64,000 nt of DNA, taken from contig JAYKKT010000074.1 in the NCBI GenBank assembly GCA_036023115.1, forward strand, positions 6,149,501 to 6,213,500, in the 5' to 3' direction. The translations under genes and the position numbers were made by a program. The notes beneath the pieces are model-generated. The model did no database searches, had not been told where the DNA came from, and saw only the letters and a program-made list of their open reading frames with translations. Positions 23,001-35,028 of the stretch are shown here, one piece after another. The stretch is from Brasenia schreberi (taxonomy: Eukaryota; Streptophyta; Magnoliopsida; Nymphaeales; Cabombaceae). Numbering within the stretch: the stretch's first letter is position 1; every line of letters starts with the position of its first letter.

Positions 23001-25536
23001 TTATGTTTGACATGTGAGAATCTTGCCAAACGTTTTCTCAGCCTAGTAGTTTACCATTTCAATTGTTGTATGGCCTTAGACATATAAAGCACAGCAGAAG
23101 CTTTGCTAGTAAAGAATGGCTACTTGGCTTCTTTAGCTTTCAAAAAGTTCCTTGACTTTTAATACTATCCACTTCTTTCTGATGTAAACTAAGAAGAGCT
23201 GTGGTTCTGCATTTGGTTTCTCTCATGCAACTATGGTAAAAAAGAAAAACAGTGCTTCACGGAAAATGATGCTCTGCAATTAGATTTGGCTGCATAGGTA
23301 ACAGGTTCCTGTTAAAATATGCATCCCAGCAAGAATTTTGTGTGCTTGTTTTTTGGGTCAGATAGACAGATACTGTTCGCTTTGCATAAAAACAGATAAT
23401 GGATGCTAGCCTGTCATAAGTTACTTGGTTGAAGCTTAGTTGTCCCAGTCGTTTTGTAATTTCATGTTCTTTGATTTCTTACTGGTTTAATTTTTCTGAG
23501 ACAAACAAACGACTTTTTGCCTGGTGAATGAGCTATACAGTCTGAATGATGTTATGTATTTATTCCAACTTACATTTTAAGAAAATAGGCAGCAAATTCA
23601 GTGTGGACCAATGATGATCATACTGTGTTTCTTTGCATTGCTATGTCATAGAAGCTAGGGTAGTGAACATGAAATAGTAGCTTTTCATATGGCTCCTTGG
23701 GTTTTCATCTAAGCATATTCTACTGACTGATACTTTCCTTTTTGGGAATTGCTAGAAAGAGACCGACTTTAAGTAGAGGTCGAATGCTATGTTTGCTTCT
23801 CTAATATAATTTCAAAAAGCATTGCATGATTTAGCATTTGATATTGGACAACTAATTGGATTAGAATCATGTACTGGGGGGAATTCCATTGCAAGGCGAT
23901 TTCTCTACGGAACATATGATTTTTGGAGGTATGCTATTGCTAATGTGGCAAATTCTTGGCATCAAAGTTGATATTTGTTTAATTTTGCTTATTTTATCTT
24001 CATTTTCCTTTCTATTTTACGTTAGTTGTTTCTGAGTTGCATGTTTTGGAGTACACCTGGCATATCTCCAAATTTGTGATCTTGATTTGATTTGATTTAA
24101 TTTCATCTTCTTCTCCGTTTCTCCATGAGTTTGCTTCTGGTTTCCTGTTTTGGAGTAAACTTAGAATATCTCCTTGTTTTCTTGTGTGTTTTGTCATGTT
24201 ACACACCTCGACCCTTATATGAGATGTGAACCACCTCTTTTCTTTCCTGTACCTCAGTGTTGACATTAGTCTGAAATGCCTTTGTCCGTTTCTTTCTTTT
24301 CTTTCATCCTTTTCTTTTCTATACTTTCATGTGTGTCTTTGGATATGTTTGTACTGTGATTTTAGATGAGAGCTTATTCGTCGTCTTCCATTCTTATTTG
24401 AAAAGTCATAGCACTCGAGTCTCCACTGATTAAGCTAGTTAGTAGATAGTAATAGTGCATCTGATGTAATTTTAATTTTCTTCGGTTTTGCTCTGTTCTT
24501 TTCAATTGTGGTTTACTCTATTCTTTTCACAGTTGAGGGGATAGATCCTGTTAGGAGGGAGAAGCTTATTGAACTCCTTGATATTGATCTGCATTGGAGG
24601 ATGCATAAGGTCTCTGATGGGCAACGTCGTCGAGTTCAGATATGTATGGGGCTTCTTCATCCTTTCAAAGTAAGTTACAGTCTATAAAATGCTTATACAT
24701 TTTTCAACTACAAATATGATTTTAATGTTGAAGTCCAAGGGCAGGCTCTGAGGTGTTAACCATGCAAGTGCTCAAGCCAAATACTGTATGGCAAAAAAAT
24801 ATGAGCCAACTATCTCTGGCCATGACCGAGTAAAATGGGCTTTAATCAAAATCTTTCAATTCCCAACCTGATTATAACTTGTGCTTTTATCATCCGTTTG
24901 GCTTGGGTATGTTATATGAATAATGTTTGTCATTCACATAAGCACTATGTGAAGCTATGACACCTTGTGTGCTTGCTAAAACTTAGGATGAAGTCACTGG
25001 ACTTGGATGTTGTTGCCCGGCAGGATTTGCTTGATTTCTTCAAAGAAGAGTGTGAAATGGTGAGGATAGTATGATCAACTTCTCTTTCTATCTATAGGAC
25101 TAGCAGAAAAGAGAAGTTAGATGGATTCCTACATTATGGTTCATGATCTGTATGTTCAGTTGTTTGTATTTTCATTCTTGTTCTGTTTATGATGGGAGAT
25201 TTGGAATCATATACACAATCTCAAGCTAATAGAAAGTTTTTCTCAGAGAGGAGCGACTGTTGTCTATGCGATTCACATATTTGATGGTCTGGGAACATGG
25301 GCCAGTCATCTGGCGTATGTTGAAGACGGTCACTTGAAGCGGGCTGAGAAGCTCTCAGATTAGAGGAGATGAGAAGCGCGGAGAACCTGTTTTCTGTTGT
25401 AGAGTCGTGGCTGCGAAGCGAGAGCAAGGACAAGAGAAAGAAGGCCTTGAAACACACAAGCCAACAGCTCAGCAGTTCTTTTCCCTTCGATGGTTCCCCT
25501 TTCAGGTCATCTAGGCACATGGCTTATTACCGGTGA
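20049..25536 (+). pseudogene. ABCI19: soluble ABC-ATPase of the ABCI19/20/21 group, decayed
   Basis: Recognisable exons: 20049-20184, 21898-22058, about 23865-23928, 24533-24669, about 24996-25059 and 25247-25536. Walker A is GANGSG|GKTT across the first junction. The next exon has [11 protein letters not shown] and [13 protein letters not shown]; the fourth has the signature VSDGQ. Damage: the exon-3 acceptor expected at 23875-23876 reads TG rather than AG, although a TTAG 12 nt upstream could be used in frame; the hydrophobic Walker B strand before DEVT is missing; a 2-bp deletion follows DEVT near 25000; a 1-bp deletion near 25360 creates TAG at 25361, after which the family C-terminus ([10 protein letters not shown] ... 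MAYYR) continues in another frame to 25536. Intact relatives are small cytosolic ATPases without membrane segments. An expressed truncated form is possible; assembly error would be the other explanation. Confidence 0.85.
22529..22758 (-). mobile_element. chimeric SINE: tRNA-Gly head plus RTE LINE tail
   Basis: On the minus strand, a 9-nt leader is followed by a 70-nt tRNA-Gly(GCC)-like sequence (22749 down to 22680) with a D-arm TCTAGGGGTAG, anticodon-loop CTGCCAT and B box GGTTCGACTCC. A pyrimidine spacer then leads to about 125 nt matching the RTE 3' end, including two copies of AAAGAATCCATGTAG, GTATGGGAAAAG and (GTT)n. TGAGCAAAT flanks both sides (22520-22528 and 22759-22767). It lies in an intron of the ABC pseudogene. 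Confidence 0.75.
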
Positions 25537-26939
25537 TGTTCTTATCCCAACGATAGGGCGTCTGCCTATTTAATTATAGTTGTTACTTCACGTTTTCGTC
25601 GATGATTATGATTCTTTTTAGGTGATGTATGTAACAAGCATCGCGTTTGATCAGTAGTTCGGCAGCAAAATCTGCACGATCCCTTGTTTCTGATGTAATA
25701 ATTTCTTTGAAGTTTGAAGTACATGTTTGAGATTGATCTGCATGCATATTCTCCTGGCAATAAGATGCCATTTCTTTTCTTCGTCAACTCGATGATAAAT
25801 GCAGTTTTCTGAAGCTAGCCGCAATTGATCAAGAACTCTTGATTCCGAATTCAAGTTGTATTTAAGAAAATGAAAAACAAACAACCATGATGGTTGTAAT
25901 AGGACAATTTAAATGCTATTTCTTGTCCCAGATGCAGGTTTGGTTCTGGAAAGACGACTATTCAACAATACCAGCACTGCCTTCGAAATTGCGGCAGTGG
26001 ACGATGGAGTTCACTTCATCTGGCTCGAGTCTCATCCTTGCCTGGAGATGTATATCGGACCTGATGACAGCCATTAACCAAACCTGAATCCTATTATGAT
26101 ATAGATTTCGTGAACTCGAAAAGGAATTCTATCTTTGGATCTAATGCCCTAGAGACTAAATTCTTTTGTTCGGCTATCATAAGTATCATATCAACAGCAG
26201 CCATTTTACTTGGGCTGTTTTCGCACGAAAATCTCGAAATAGACCCAATTCCACCCAATAGATGGTGCCCGCAATTTGGGCAGTTGACTGAGAGCACTCT
26301 TTCAGAACCTAGAAACCCTGGACTTGGCAAATTAGATATTAGACCCGAAAAAGCAAGGTGGTTGTCTGCATCGCGCTGGGTTGCTGTGTATGGTACATCT
26401 ACTCTGAGAGGGAAATAAATAATTAATTTAAATTTATAAATATCTTCTAATTGGCCTTCTCTTCATCTCCATGGTCAGAACTTCATCAACGCCTGGGCAT
26501 CCATCATCACGATCCACCACTTTGAAAGTAAAGGGGTAATGTAATATGAAGCTTTGCTGCGGGATAGAGACGCTCTCCCAACAAGAAACATCATGCATTT
26601 CTTTAGATGGGGTCCACTGGGATCACGGAGAAACATCTTGATAGATGGTTTGGAGATGCATTCAAATCATGCATCACTGCTGCATAAAATATGGCCTAGA
26701 GGCAAATGCACGTTTTTGCACGTTATACAGAATGAGAGAAATTCAAAGCTTCGACAGCTAAGCCAGGAACACAAAGAAGAGAAGAACATGGTTAGACTTG
26801 ATGCATGTAATGCCTCCCACGTCTATCTAACACATGATAAGCATTTCTTCTCTCCTCATCCTTCTATTTTTTCTTCTCAAGCAACTTGAGAATTCTTCTT
26901 TGGTGCAGATCTCAACTTCGAACTTTTCGATTCCCAACA
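25537..26939. other. intergenic DNA upstream of the next gene
   Basis: No gene recognised on either strand. Several open frames of 60-100 codons have no features I can support. The last 100 bp are CT-rich and likely contain the promoter and leader of the gene at 26940. Confidence 0.45.
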
Positions 26940-28064
26940 ATGGCTTCCATGCCATCGTCTCTCATGTGCTTCGACAGCGACGAAGAAGACAAACATGAAG
27001 TTTCAATGGCTGACAGGGAAGAGAGGCAGATCTCAGTTGATCCAAAGTCAGTGACAACATCCAATACGTTCATGAATCTCTGTCCCCCGTCGCAATTTCG
27101 ATCCAATAAGCAAACCACGTTTCCAAAACAAAAGTTCATCAGCGCAAGCCTGCCCCCTTCTGCCAATTCATCCCCGCGAGCATCAGAAGACTCCTTCAGG
27201 GGCACCAAACATGCAAGCTTCTGGGGAATGAATAGTGAGGTAGCTCCAAGCGTGAGGAAGTGGTCCTTTCTGAGGCACAGCTCGCTCGGGCATACCAAAT
27301 CGTCCCGTGTCAGCTACAGAACATGTGATTACTCGGATGAATTCGAACTCGGGAAGACGATAAGTCGCGATGACTTCAAAGAGACAGAATCGAGAATGAG
27401 CAGCAGTCCTACCTCCACAGAGTACAATTCATTTAATAGCAAGAGTAGCTCGGACGAGAAGTTCATTCGCGTCGAAGATAAGGTTTATAGGGTGAAAAAA
27501 TCCAATGCTGACGATGATAGGCCTTTCCATTGTGGTGCAATGTGCATGTTCTTGCCAGGCCTTTCCAAAGGGAAGCAAGTGAGGAAAGAGATCAGTCATG
27601 GAGGATACGCTAGTGACAGTGAGTCTGGGGGAATCGTGGCTTCTACTAGGGTCTCTTTGGAGAAATTTGAGTGTGGATCATGGAGTTCTTCGACAATGAT
27701 GGATGACGATGCCGCCTCGCAAGTTAGTCTCTTCTTCGATCTACCATCAGAATTGATCAGATCCAATGGCAACGACGCCATGGCTCCGGTGTCGACTGCC
27801 TTCGTCTTCAACAATGATAAGGCACCTGGGATGACTGGTGCCTTAAAGAAGGGTACTGCACCATCCTTCTCGCGGAAATCTATTGATTTATCGCGCCATG
27901 TCCGATTCTCCCTCAGTTCACAACCATCTTTCGCAAAATCTCCTTCCTTCGCTTCGCAGCCACCTAATTTCCTGAAATCTCCTTCATCATCCAGCATAGT
28001 AATTTCGCCGCGACGGCAGAAGGTCAGAGAAGACTTCGATGCATATTTGGAGGCCTCTACATGA
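26940..28064 (+). CDS. plant-specific protein of unknown function with CGAMCMFLPG motif
   Basis: Single exon, 374 residues from ATG 26940. This ATG sits in AACAATGGC, a strong plant initiation context; an in-frame ATG at 26886 would add 18 residues and looks less likely. The protein is Ser-rich and low in complexity apart from a central block: KFIRVEDKVYRVKK, then FHCGAMCMFLPGLSKGKQVRK, then YASDSESG. The C-terminal half repeats S-F-x-K-S-P-S and ends DFDAYLEAS. No signal peptide or membrane segment seen. The Cys-Gly-Ala-x-Cys-x-Phe-Leu-Pro-Gly block recalls small plant proteins loosely named centromere-autoantigen-B-like (for example At2g24550, At5g24890, from memory). Function not known. 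Confidence 0.82.
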   Translation: MASMPSSLMCFDSDEEDKHEVSMADREERQISVDPKSVTTSNTFMNLCPPSQFRSNKQTTFPKQKFISASLPPSANSSPRASEDSFRGTKHASFWGMNSEVAPSVRKWSFLRHSSLGHTKSSRVSYRTCDYSDEFELGKTISRDDFKETESRMSSSPTSTEYNSFNSKSSSDEKFIRVEDKVYRVKKSNADDDRPFHCGAMCMFLPGLSKGKQVRKEISHGGYASDSESGGIVASTRVSLEKFECGSWSSSTMMDDDAASQVSLFFDLPSELIRSNGNDAMAPVSTAFVFNNDKAPGMTGALKKGTAPSFSRKSIDLSRHVRFSLSSQPSFAKSPSFASQPPNFLKSPSSSSIVISPRRQKVREDFDAYLEAST

Positions 28065-28198
28065 GCGACTACGACGTCACCAACTTGGTCGTTCAATATA
28101 TGTAGAGCAAGATGCATCACTTGCACTGCTATGGCTGTCATGTTTGTTCTCTACTGTTCTTTTTCTCTTTGATTATACCATTGTTCTATACTGGTATT

Positions 28199-28299
<101 letters not shown>

Positions 28300-29041
28300 T
28301 AGATGTATAGATTCTTTCATTTCTAACATTAATGATTGTGATCCCTTTTCTTGTGGAAATTATTTAGCCCTTGACATATTTTTTTCTTCTGATAAGCCCT
28401 TGGAATTATGTTTTTTGTTTGAATGATAATGTGGATTACTGTAGAACTTGGTAACATCCTTCGTTCATAAAATTCTTCTCCTTTTTTCGTTCCTTCCTTT
28501 TATAAAAGAGCTTGAAATTGCACAATCATCTGGATATCCTTATAAGAATATATGCACAAGCAATAATTGTAGGATGCAAATTTCGAGTTTTCATGAGATT
28601 GAATTAGTGTTTGTCGTATACATCGAAAAGAATGCATTAGGCCAAAGGCCATGGGGAGATACTCTGTGATCCATCGTGAATCTCGGTATCTGGTGAGAAA
28701 TGTTTAACACCACCTATTGCTAAAGGATGGGCACGGTGAGAGAAAGGGGGATAAGGGTGACCAATCGGCTTCCCGCCGACCATCCCTCTAATTCCTCCTT
28801 TTTCCGCTCTTCCTTCTCGTCTCCCTCCCTTTCCTTCTCTTTCTCTTAAGAGAGTCATCTCCCTCTCTCTCCTTCGCTTTATACGAGGGAGTGTAAGTGT
28901 AGAGATGAGGGGAGTTCTGTTTGACTAAAGATGAGATTGTGTTAGTGTTTTGTTCTGCTCTCTTCTCTCTCTGCCTCTTTCCCTCTCAAGTTGAGGTGGG
29001 TGGTCAAAGACTGTATTTTATATTCGGATCTTTTTCTTCGC

Positions 29042-29087
29042 CTAGCCGACCCGTCTAGTATGGGAAAAGGCTTAGTTGTTGTTGTTT
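29042..29087 (+). mobile_element. 46-bp 5'-truncated RTE LINE insertion
   Basis: Contains only the last part of the RTE 3' end (TAGCCGACCCGTCTAGTATG, then GGAAAAGGC and a short GTT tail) between perfect 14-bp direct repeats ATCTTTTTCTTCGC at 29028-29041 and 29088-29101. Confidence 0.85.
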
Positions 29088-29261
29088 ATCTTTTTCTTCG
29101 CTTGCTAAGATTTTTGGACAAGTTTTCATGTATAGAAGAACAAAAGGATAATGTTTTTTTCATGAGTCCATTATTATGTCTTAAGTTAGTGCTGGTGTTT
29201 GTGATTTTTTCTTTTGTTATTATCTAAGATCATATAATTTTTACTTCGAATTTTTTTTATT

Positions 29262-29375
29262 TTTTATTATAAGAGAGGCTGAAGCCTGACACCCGTACTA
29301 CACATCCACCCTCTAAGAGTCAAACTCTCCACCAGCAACAATCACACTAGAGCGCCCTACGCTAACTCTCTCGGT
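29262..29375 (-). repeat. tRNA-derived SINE copy
   Basis: Minus orientation: AGAGAGGCTGAAGCCTGACA (body complement), GAGTCAAACTCTCCACCAGC (B-box complement) and GAGCGCCCTACGCTAACTC (head). Confidence 0.6.
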
Positions 29376-29801
29376 GCAAAGACCTCCTTTTCTTTGTATG
29401 TTTCTCTGTAGAACCCCCTGCACTTCTTCTCTATCTTTTGGTGAAAAGACATTCTTATCAAATAAGTACTTTATCCTTCTACTCGTGTTGTAACACACTC
29501 ATAGAACTTCTTGCAAGTGTCCGCAGCACGACTCGCTCTAAAGAAATGTCAAATGGGTAGTCTTTAAGATCCTAGCTTTCAATAAAACAACTCCCAAGGC
29601 GTATTTCACTCAATCGGCGTCTTTGGCAGGTGAGCATGCATGTGGGGTATCTAAATTATCTTTTCTTGCTTTTTTTTTGCTTTGGTGATTGGATGAGGGA
29701 TTAATAATGGAGAGAAGTGGTAGATCTACATTGAAGTGAGATGAGGCGGCCGCCTTACCTGAAATTCGAATAACCAATCAGAAAGTTAGAGGGTATAATT
29801 G

Positions 29802-29893
29802 AATGTACTGACTATTATACATAATTTGTCCCACCTTAAAAGGTTGAAATGTACGATTATTATACATAATTTGTCCCACCTTAAATGGTTGAA
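29802..29893. repeat. tandem duplication, 46-bp unit
   Basis: AATGTAC..A.TATTATACA at 29802 recurs at 29848; both continue TAATTTGTCCCACCTTAAA and end GGTTGA. A few mismatches. Confidence 0.85.
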
Positions 29894-32421
29894 TAGATAG
29901 TTGGGTCTATTTAATAGAAAATTCTAGATCCGCTACTGTTGGAGAGGCATGTGTGTTTTGCTACAAGGCTAAATGTGGGTTTAGTGATGGCAGCTCCCAC
30001 CTTGAAACTTCTATCAAAGAAGTCCCAAATGTATGACAAAAAGTATCCAAAAATTGTTAGGAAAACAAAATTCTTTGGAAGTTTGGCTACCATACTCTGA
30101 ATAAAAATGTGAGGGAAGCATGAAATTCTCAACGCTGAATTTCCAAGGAAAACAAGTTCCAAGATTTGCATCCAAACAGGCCTTAAGATGTGATGGATTG
30201 ACACCGTTGTGAGAATCTCTTGAATGCACTAGATAGAATTACCCCTTATTTACCTTAAACCTTCATTTGAGGAGAGGTTAAAATGAAATGATCCATCATT
30301 TACCTTAAATACCGTAATGCAGTTATCTTGGAGACATGGTTTTAGGTAAAAATTTAAACAAAATGTTCATTCAATTTAACGAGCTTTCACGAGACGACCA
30401 GAGCTGATGGTACCATTTTCTCGTTCAGCTCATATTGTTTCATGAACCGAACATGAACGAGCTAGGCACGAGCCAAACTACGAGAGCTTGGTTCTTTTAC
30501 CAGTCCTCCTCACAAATCAACAAGATGGAACTCTTTTAGGGCATCACACTGTAGGACACTAGCTGCGCACGCATGCTCGGCTCATTCAGCTTGTTTACCG
30601 AGCCCAGATGCAACTATTCTTGTGACATGATCGATCAATCAACAAAAACAAATATCTGGCATATAAAAAGCACATTAATTTGCAAACTACCAAAATACAT
30701 TTCCTTTAATTTTTATCTCGGAGAAATCGTATTTGCAGTGTAAAGGTTAGAGCATTGGTCGCAGCCAAGAGACTCGAACCCCTGACTTCCAATCTCGCAA
30801 TGATGCACTTGTTACTTACAGTTTTGGTCTTCTTTGATTGACAAATTGGGGTTAATTAGGTGAGACAGGGTACCACAACTCTTTCGGTGGGGGTTCGAAA
30901 GAACCTTCAAGCTGAAGGGTCACGAGTTCGATAACCAGAGTGTGTATCGGGTATGGCTCTGCCTAACCCTAGCTTGCCTATCATAAAATAGGGTTAGGTC
31001 TACCTATCAGGCACGCCCTAGGTGTGTATCGCTTAAATACAGGTTAGGAAGGAGCCAACCCCCTAGGTCAAGTGAGTTGATGCCCTTTTAGATTAGTATC
31101 CAAAGTGTTTTTTTTTCTCAAGGTGGGGCCATATTTTGCAAAGACAACTCTTCTTTATTTCTATATATTAATAGTAAGTATGTTTATGTGAATCAATTAA
31201 ATCGAGTAATTGGATTATGTCTACTATTGACACTCTTTGATTATTGCTTTTTGGGAGCATGAGTACAATAATATCGTCTTTTATTTTTTTTGAAAACTAT
31301 TAAATTTTTCTAAATTACACTAATGTTACTGAAAAACAATAGATGGGTATGAGGTCGGAGGTGGGCAAATGATCTGGTTTTCCCAATTGAATCAGAACAT
31401 ATACTTGTGTAAATAATAAGATAAATTTTTCCTAAAAAAGATATTTTTTAAAATTTGGTTGTCCCAATTAATGAGAAGAAAACCTTTCCGTTTTGTCACT
31501 TTGGTTGTGGGTACCAAGGACAATCAATCACCAACATGTTGAATTTGCTCAAACCAGCTTAGCTAAACCAAGGCCCGCAACCCGGCTCGAGAGACCGGGA
31601 TAACAGAACCCGGCACGAGATCTCGATGAATAATAGTTGTATATTGCACTTGATCGGACTCCTAATCTGATTAATCAGGCTCCAATACCATAGTAGAATA
31701 TTGAGATCCACTTAACTTGGTCAAGGCCATCATGGCTCCCACTAACTCATTTCAAACCAGATCTAGCGCAAGTCGGTCAAACCCTTGATTTCATAATAGA
31801 GAATCGATTAATCGAACCATTGACCAAGTCAAGGGCTCAAACATACATGCAGATGGCTCAAGTAGCTTGTTGAACCCTTTTTGAAGTTTTGGGTTTGCCA
31901 TATAAAACTCAGCAAATGGTTCATATTGTCTCGATCAGCCCAGAGGAATTTGCTTTCTATGTTGGTATTCAAACCCATGACAAGGACGCAACAGACCTAC
32001 CTGGCTCACCAAATAAAATACTTACTCCTATATATTTCAATTGTTAGGCCTACCAATATGCATTATTTTTTAAACTTAGGGTTATTTACTTAAATGGGCT
32101 AGATTCATGTACGACATTCATGGTGTAATTGGATCCGTAAAGGAAGTGGAATTGGAACCCGTTTTGCTCGGATTCAATGTATCAAAGCATTGGGGATGAT
32201 AATCTTGATAGTACCAACTATTAAATGAGCCCAACTAACCGAACTCGGTCTCTTCCCCTTGAAAGACTATTAATTTTTTAACCGGCACTCGATCAATGTG
32301 TTGAACAAAAATTAAGATTGTTCTTAATTGTCCCGTTCGCAACTTGTAAGGGTCAGTGACCTCAGCTTAGCTCATGCAGAGTTAGTGCTTGTTAACTTGC
32401 TCTTTTGCTTAAGCTCAACAA

Positions 32422-32471
<50 letters not shown>
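32422..32471. repeat. compound microsatellite (CT)n(TA)n
   Basis: CT run 32422-32443 directly followed by TA run to 32471. Confidence 0.97.
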
Positions 32472-32474
<3 letters not shown>

Positions 32475-33063
32475 GTCATCACAGTTCTTACCATCAGTTC
32501 GGGTTTTGAGTAAATCCAGAAAATTTTGAATTTTTTTATTAAGAGGACCAAACTGGCAATTCGAATTGCCAGTTCTGATTTCTTGGAAAGCGGGACCATA
32601 TCAAACCGGGGACCCAAGGCTCGGTTATGGCCCTGAGTCCGATTTGGCCAGTTCAAGTTCCGACCTGATTCCGTTCCAGTTCAAACTCTAGGTCCAGTTA
32701 GGAACCGGACTTGTCTAGCTTGGGACTTCTTATAGGCCTTGATGAATGGGAGTCAGTGCTGCTGCAGTCTGGCTGCCGTGTCCTCTTGGCTGATACAGTT
32801 GGGATTCCCTTTATTCGAAGCCTTTATCTGCTCGTCCCTACTTTCTGGCTTCTTTCCTCCCACACTTTGTTACAAGGAAAGAGAGAGAAGAAAGAAAGGA
32901 GTATACGATACTAGCCACGCTTAAAACCCCATTTGAGAGAATTAGGTTTTGAGTAATGCACAGGAATGCACCAATTATATAATTTACTTCCTATCCATGG
33001 AAGAATCCAATAGCCAAGTTTCAATCTTGCCAGATACAGCAAAGCAAAGTACATCCAGAAAGA

Positions 33064-33136
33064 TCTCTCTCTCTCTCTCTCTCAATCTTCATATATATAT
33101 ATATATATATATAAGAGAGAGAGAGAGAGAGAGAGG
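33064..33136. repeat. compound microsatellite (CT)n-(AT)n-(GA)n, self-complementary
   Basis: CT 33064-33083, AT/TA 33091-33113, GA 33115-33136. The CT and GA arms are complementary and the AT middle is self-complementary, so the tract is an imperfect palindrome of about 73 bp. Confidence 0.95.
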
Positions 33137-34734
33137 TTGAGCCTTGAACACTGCAGGCAAAACTGACAAGCATGAACTGGAAGTCTCTGTGTTCATGTTT
33201 GCCTGAAGTGTCACCAAGAAAAACATATATGGGTTTGAATCCGCTAATTATTGACATGAAGATGAATTTATGTGTTTCCAATATGCCCGGTAACATGAAC
33301 TTTTCACTCTACCTGGATCCTCCCTGCACTAGAGACCTCTTATTAGACCCCACCTCATCCTGTTGATCTTGGGGTTCAATCCCCGCACCCACTCGAGTAT
33401 GATCTGTCATCTCCGTTTCACACCACTTCAATCCATAAAAATAATTCTAAAAAAAAACAGATAATATCTTATACTTTGTATAAAACATATAATATATTCT
33501 ATATAAATAAATAAATATATATATATATGAGACCTAGGTTCATTTTTCTTGAGAACCTATCCGTGGAAGAGGAGGATTTCTTAAATTTTATCGTGAGAGC
33601 ATATTCTTTTGAACATTACTATCTACTAGAACCAGAACCCTATTTACTGTTGAGTCACGCCTCAACATGAGCATATATATTATGTATAGTTTTTTAATAT
33701 ATGGTTTAAAACTACTTATTTTGGTTCTTGATAACTTTTAACTGTAATCGAATCGGGAGATACGTGAGGCCGATTTCGGTTGCCAGCGGTTTTGAGACCG
33801 ATTCATTTTTTGTTCGAAATGTCGGGCCAGTTCCAAACCGGCTATGTCTAACTGTAAAAACCAAGAACAAAAGAAGAATACAAAGCAAATAAAAAAAGAT
33901 ATGAAAAAAATTTAGAAATGAAAAACTAGAGCATCCGGATGGAAGAGACCCGTTTCAAGTACACTCTTCCATCCAAAGAGATGTGTCTAAGTCACATCTC
34001 TTATATCAGGATATCCTAGTTCTTCATTTTCAACTCCGATTGAAAAATCAATCAAAACTATTAAAAAACAAAAAAATCAAAACCAAATCAACAACATAAA
34101 TCAAAAAATTAATGAATATCCATTTGAATCATTCTTTTTATCTTCTTTTTCTTTCTTTATCTTTTTTTTTCTTTATTTATATTCTTTATTTTCTATTTTT
34201 TGACAAATTTTGATCTATTTTTTTTGCTAAAATTGATTGGAGATTGAGTAATAAGTAGGTGAAATAAACCATCGAGCAAAGAACGAAGACAAACAGCAAG
34301 GAATCTTTTTGAAAGGTATTTTATAATTGTTGAGAATGTCTAAACATATTTTGAAAAAAATGACAAAAAAGAGTACCTATCAATCACTTTCTTCTGAAAA
34401 CCCACCCCATACATGGAAGAGGATTAGGAATTACCTTTTCCAAATTTTATATTAAAAGTCCATGTTTACCCTAGCCACACGGAAGAACAGTAACATGAAA
34501 CATGATGTGATATTCACGAAAAAGAACTTGGCTTGAACTGAAAAGCCTGTTTGTGCTTTAAAAAGTAGCATAAGAGAGGATTCGGTCCAGTTCGGCTGTT
34601 TTTCAAAAGAATACAGAACGACGCAACCCGAAATATGAAATTGCTGACTTTTCAAACACGAGTCAAAACTGGCATGCTTTTTGACACGAAAACTAAATAA
34701 CGTGTTGATAACAAGGTGTGCACGTTGCACTGAG

Positions 34735-34860
34735 AGCGTTAGGTCAAGGACAAAGTGCCCTAATGTCGTTGCTGCAGGTGGGGAGTTCGACTCCCAAAGA
34801 GTGCATATGTGAGGTATGTGTTTGGCTTCGGCCTCCTCCTCCTCTTGTAAAAAAAAAAAG
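34735..34860 (+). repeat. tRNA-derived SINE, monomeric
   Basis: GAGAGCGTTAGGTCAAGGAC head, GGGGAGTTCGACTCCCAAAG (B box), GGCTTCGGCCTCCTC body, CTTGTAAAAAAAAAAAG tail: the same order as the second half of the copy at 545. Confidence 0.7.
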
Positions 34861-34982
34861 GCATGCACGTTAAGGGAAGAAGGCTCAGGGAGGAAAGGCA
34901 CAACACTTCATGAATCCCCACGTTTAACGTGTCCACCGGTTTTACTCCTTTATCGCATCCCTCTCTCTTCAATTTCGTCGTT

Positions 34983-35028
<46 letters not shown>

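Noticed and set aside
26912..28141. Minus-strand genes opposite the unknown-function gene
   Set aside because: The plus-strand frame has the better start context and the conserved block; the minus frames are shadows.
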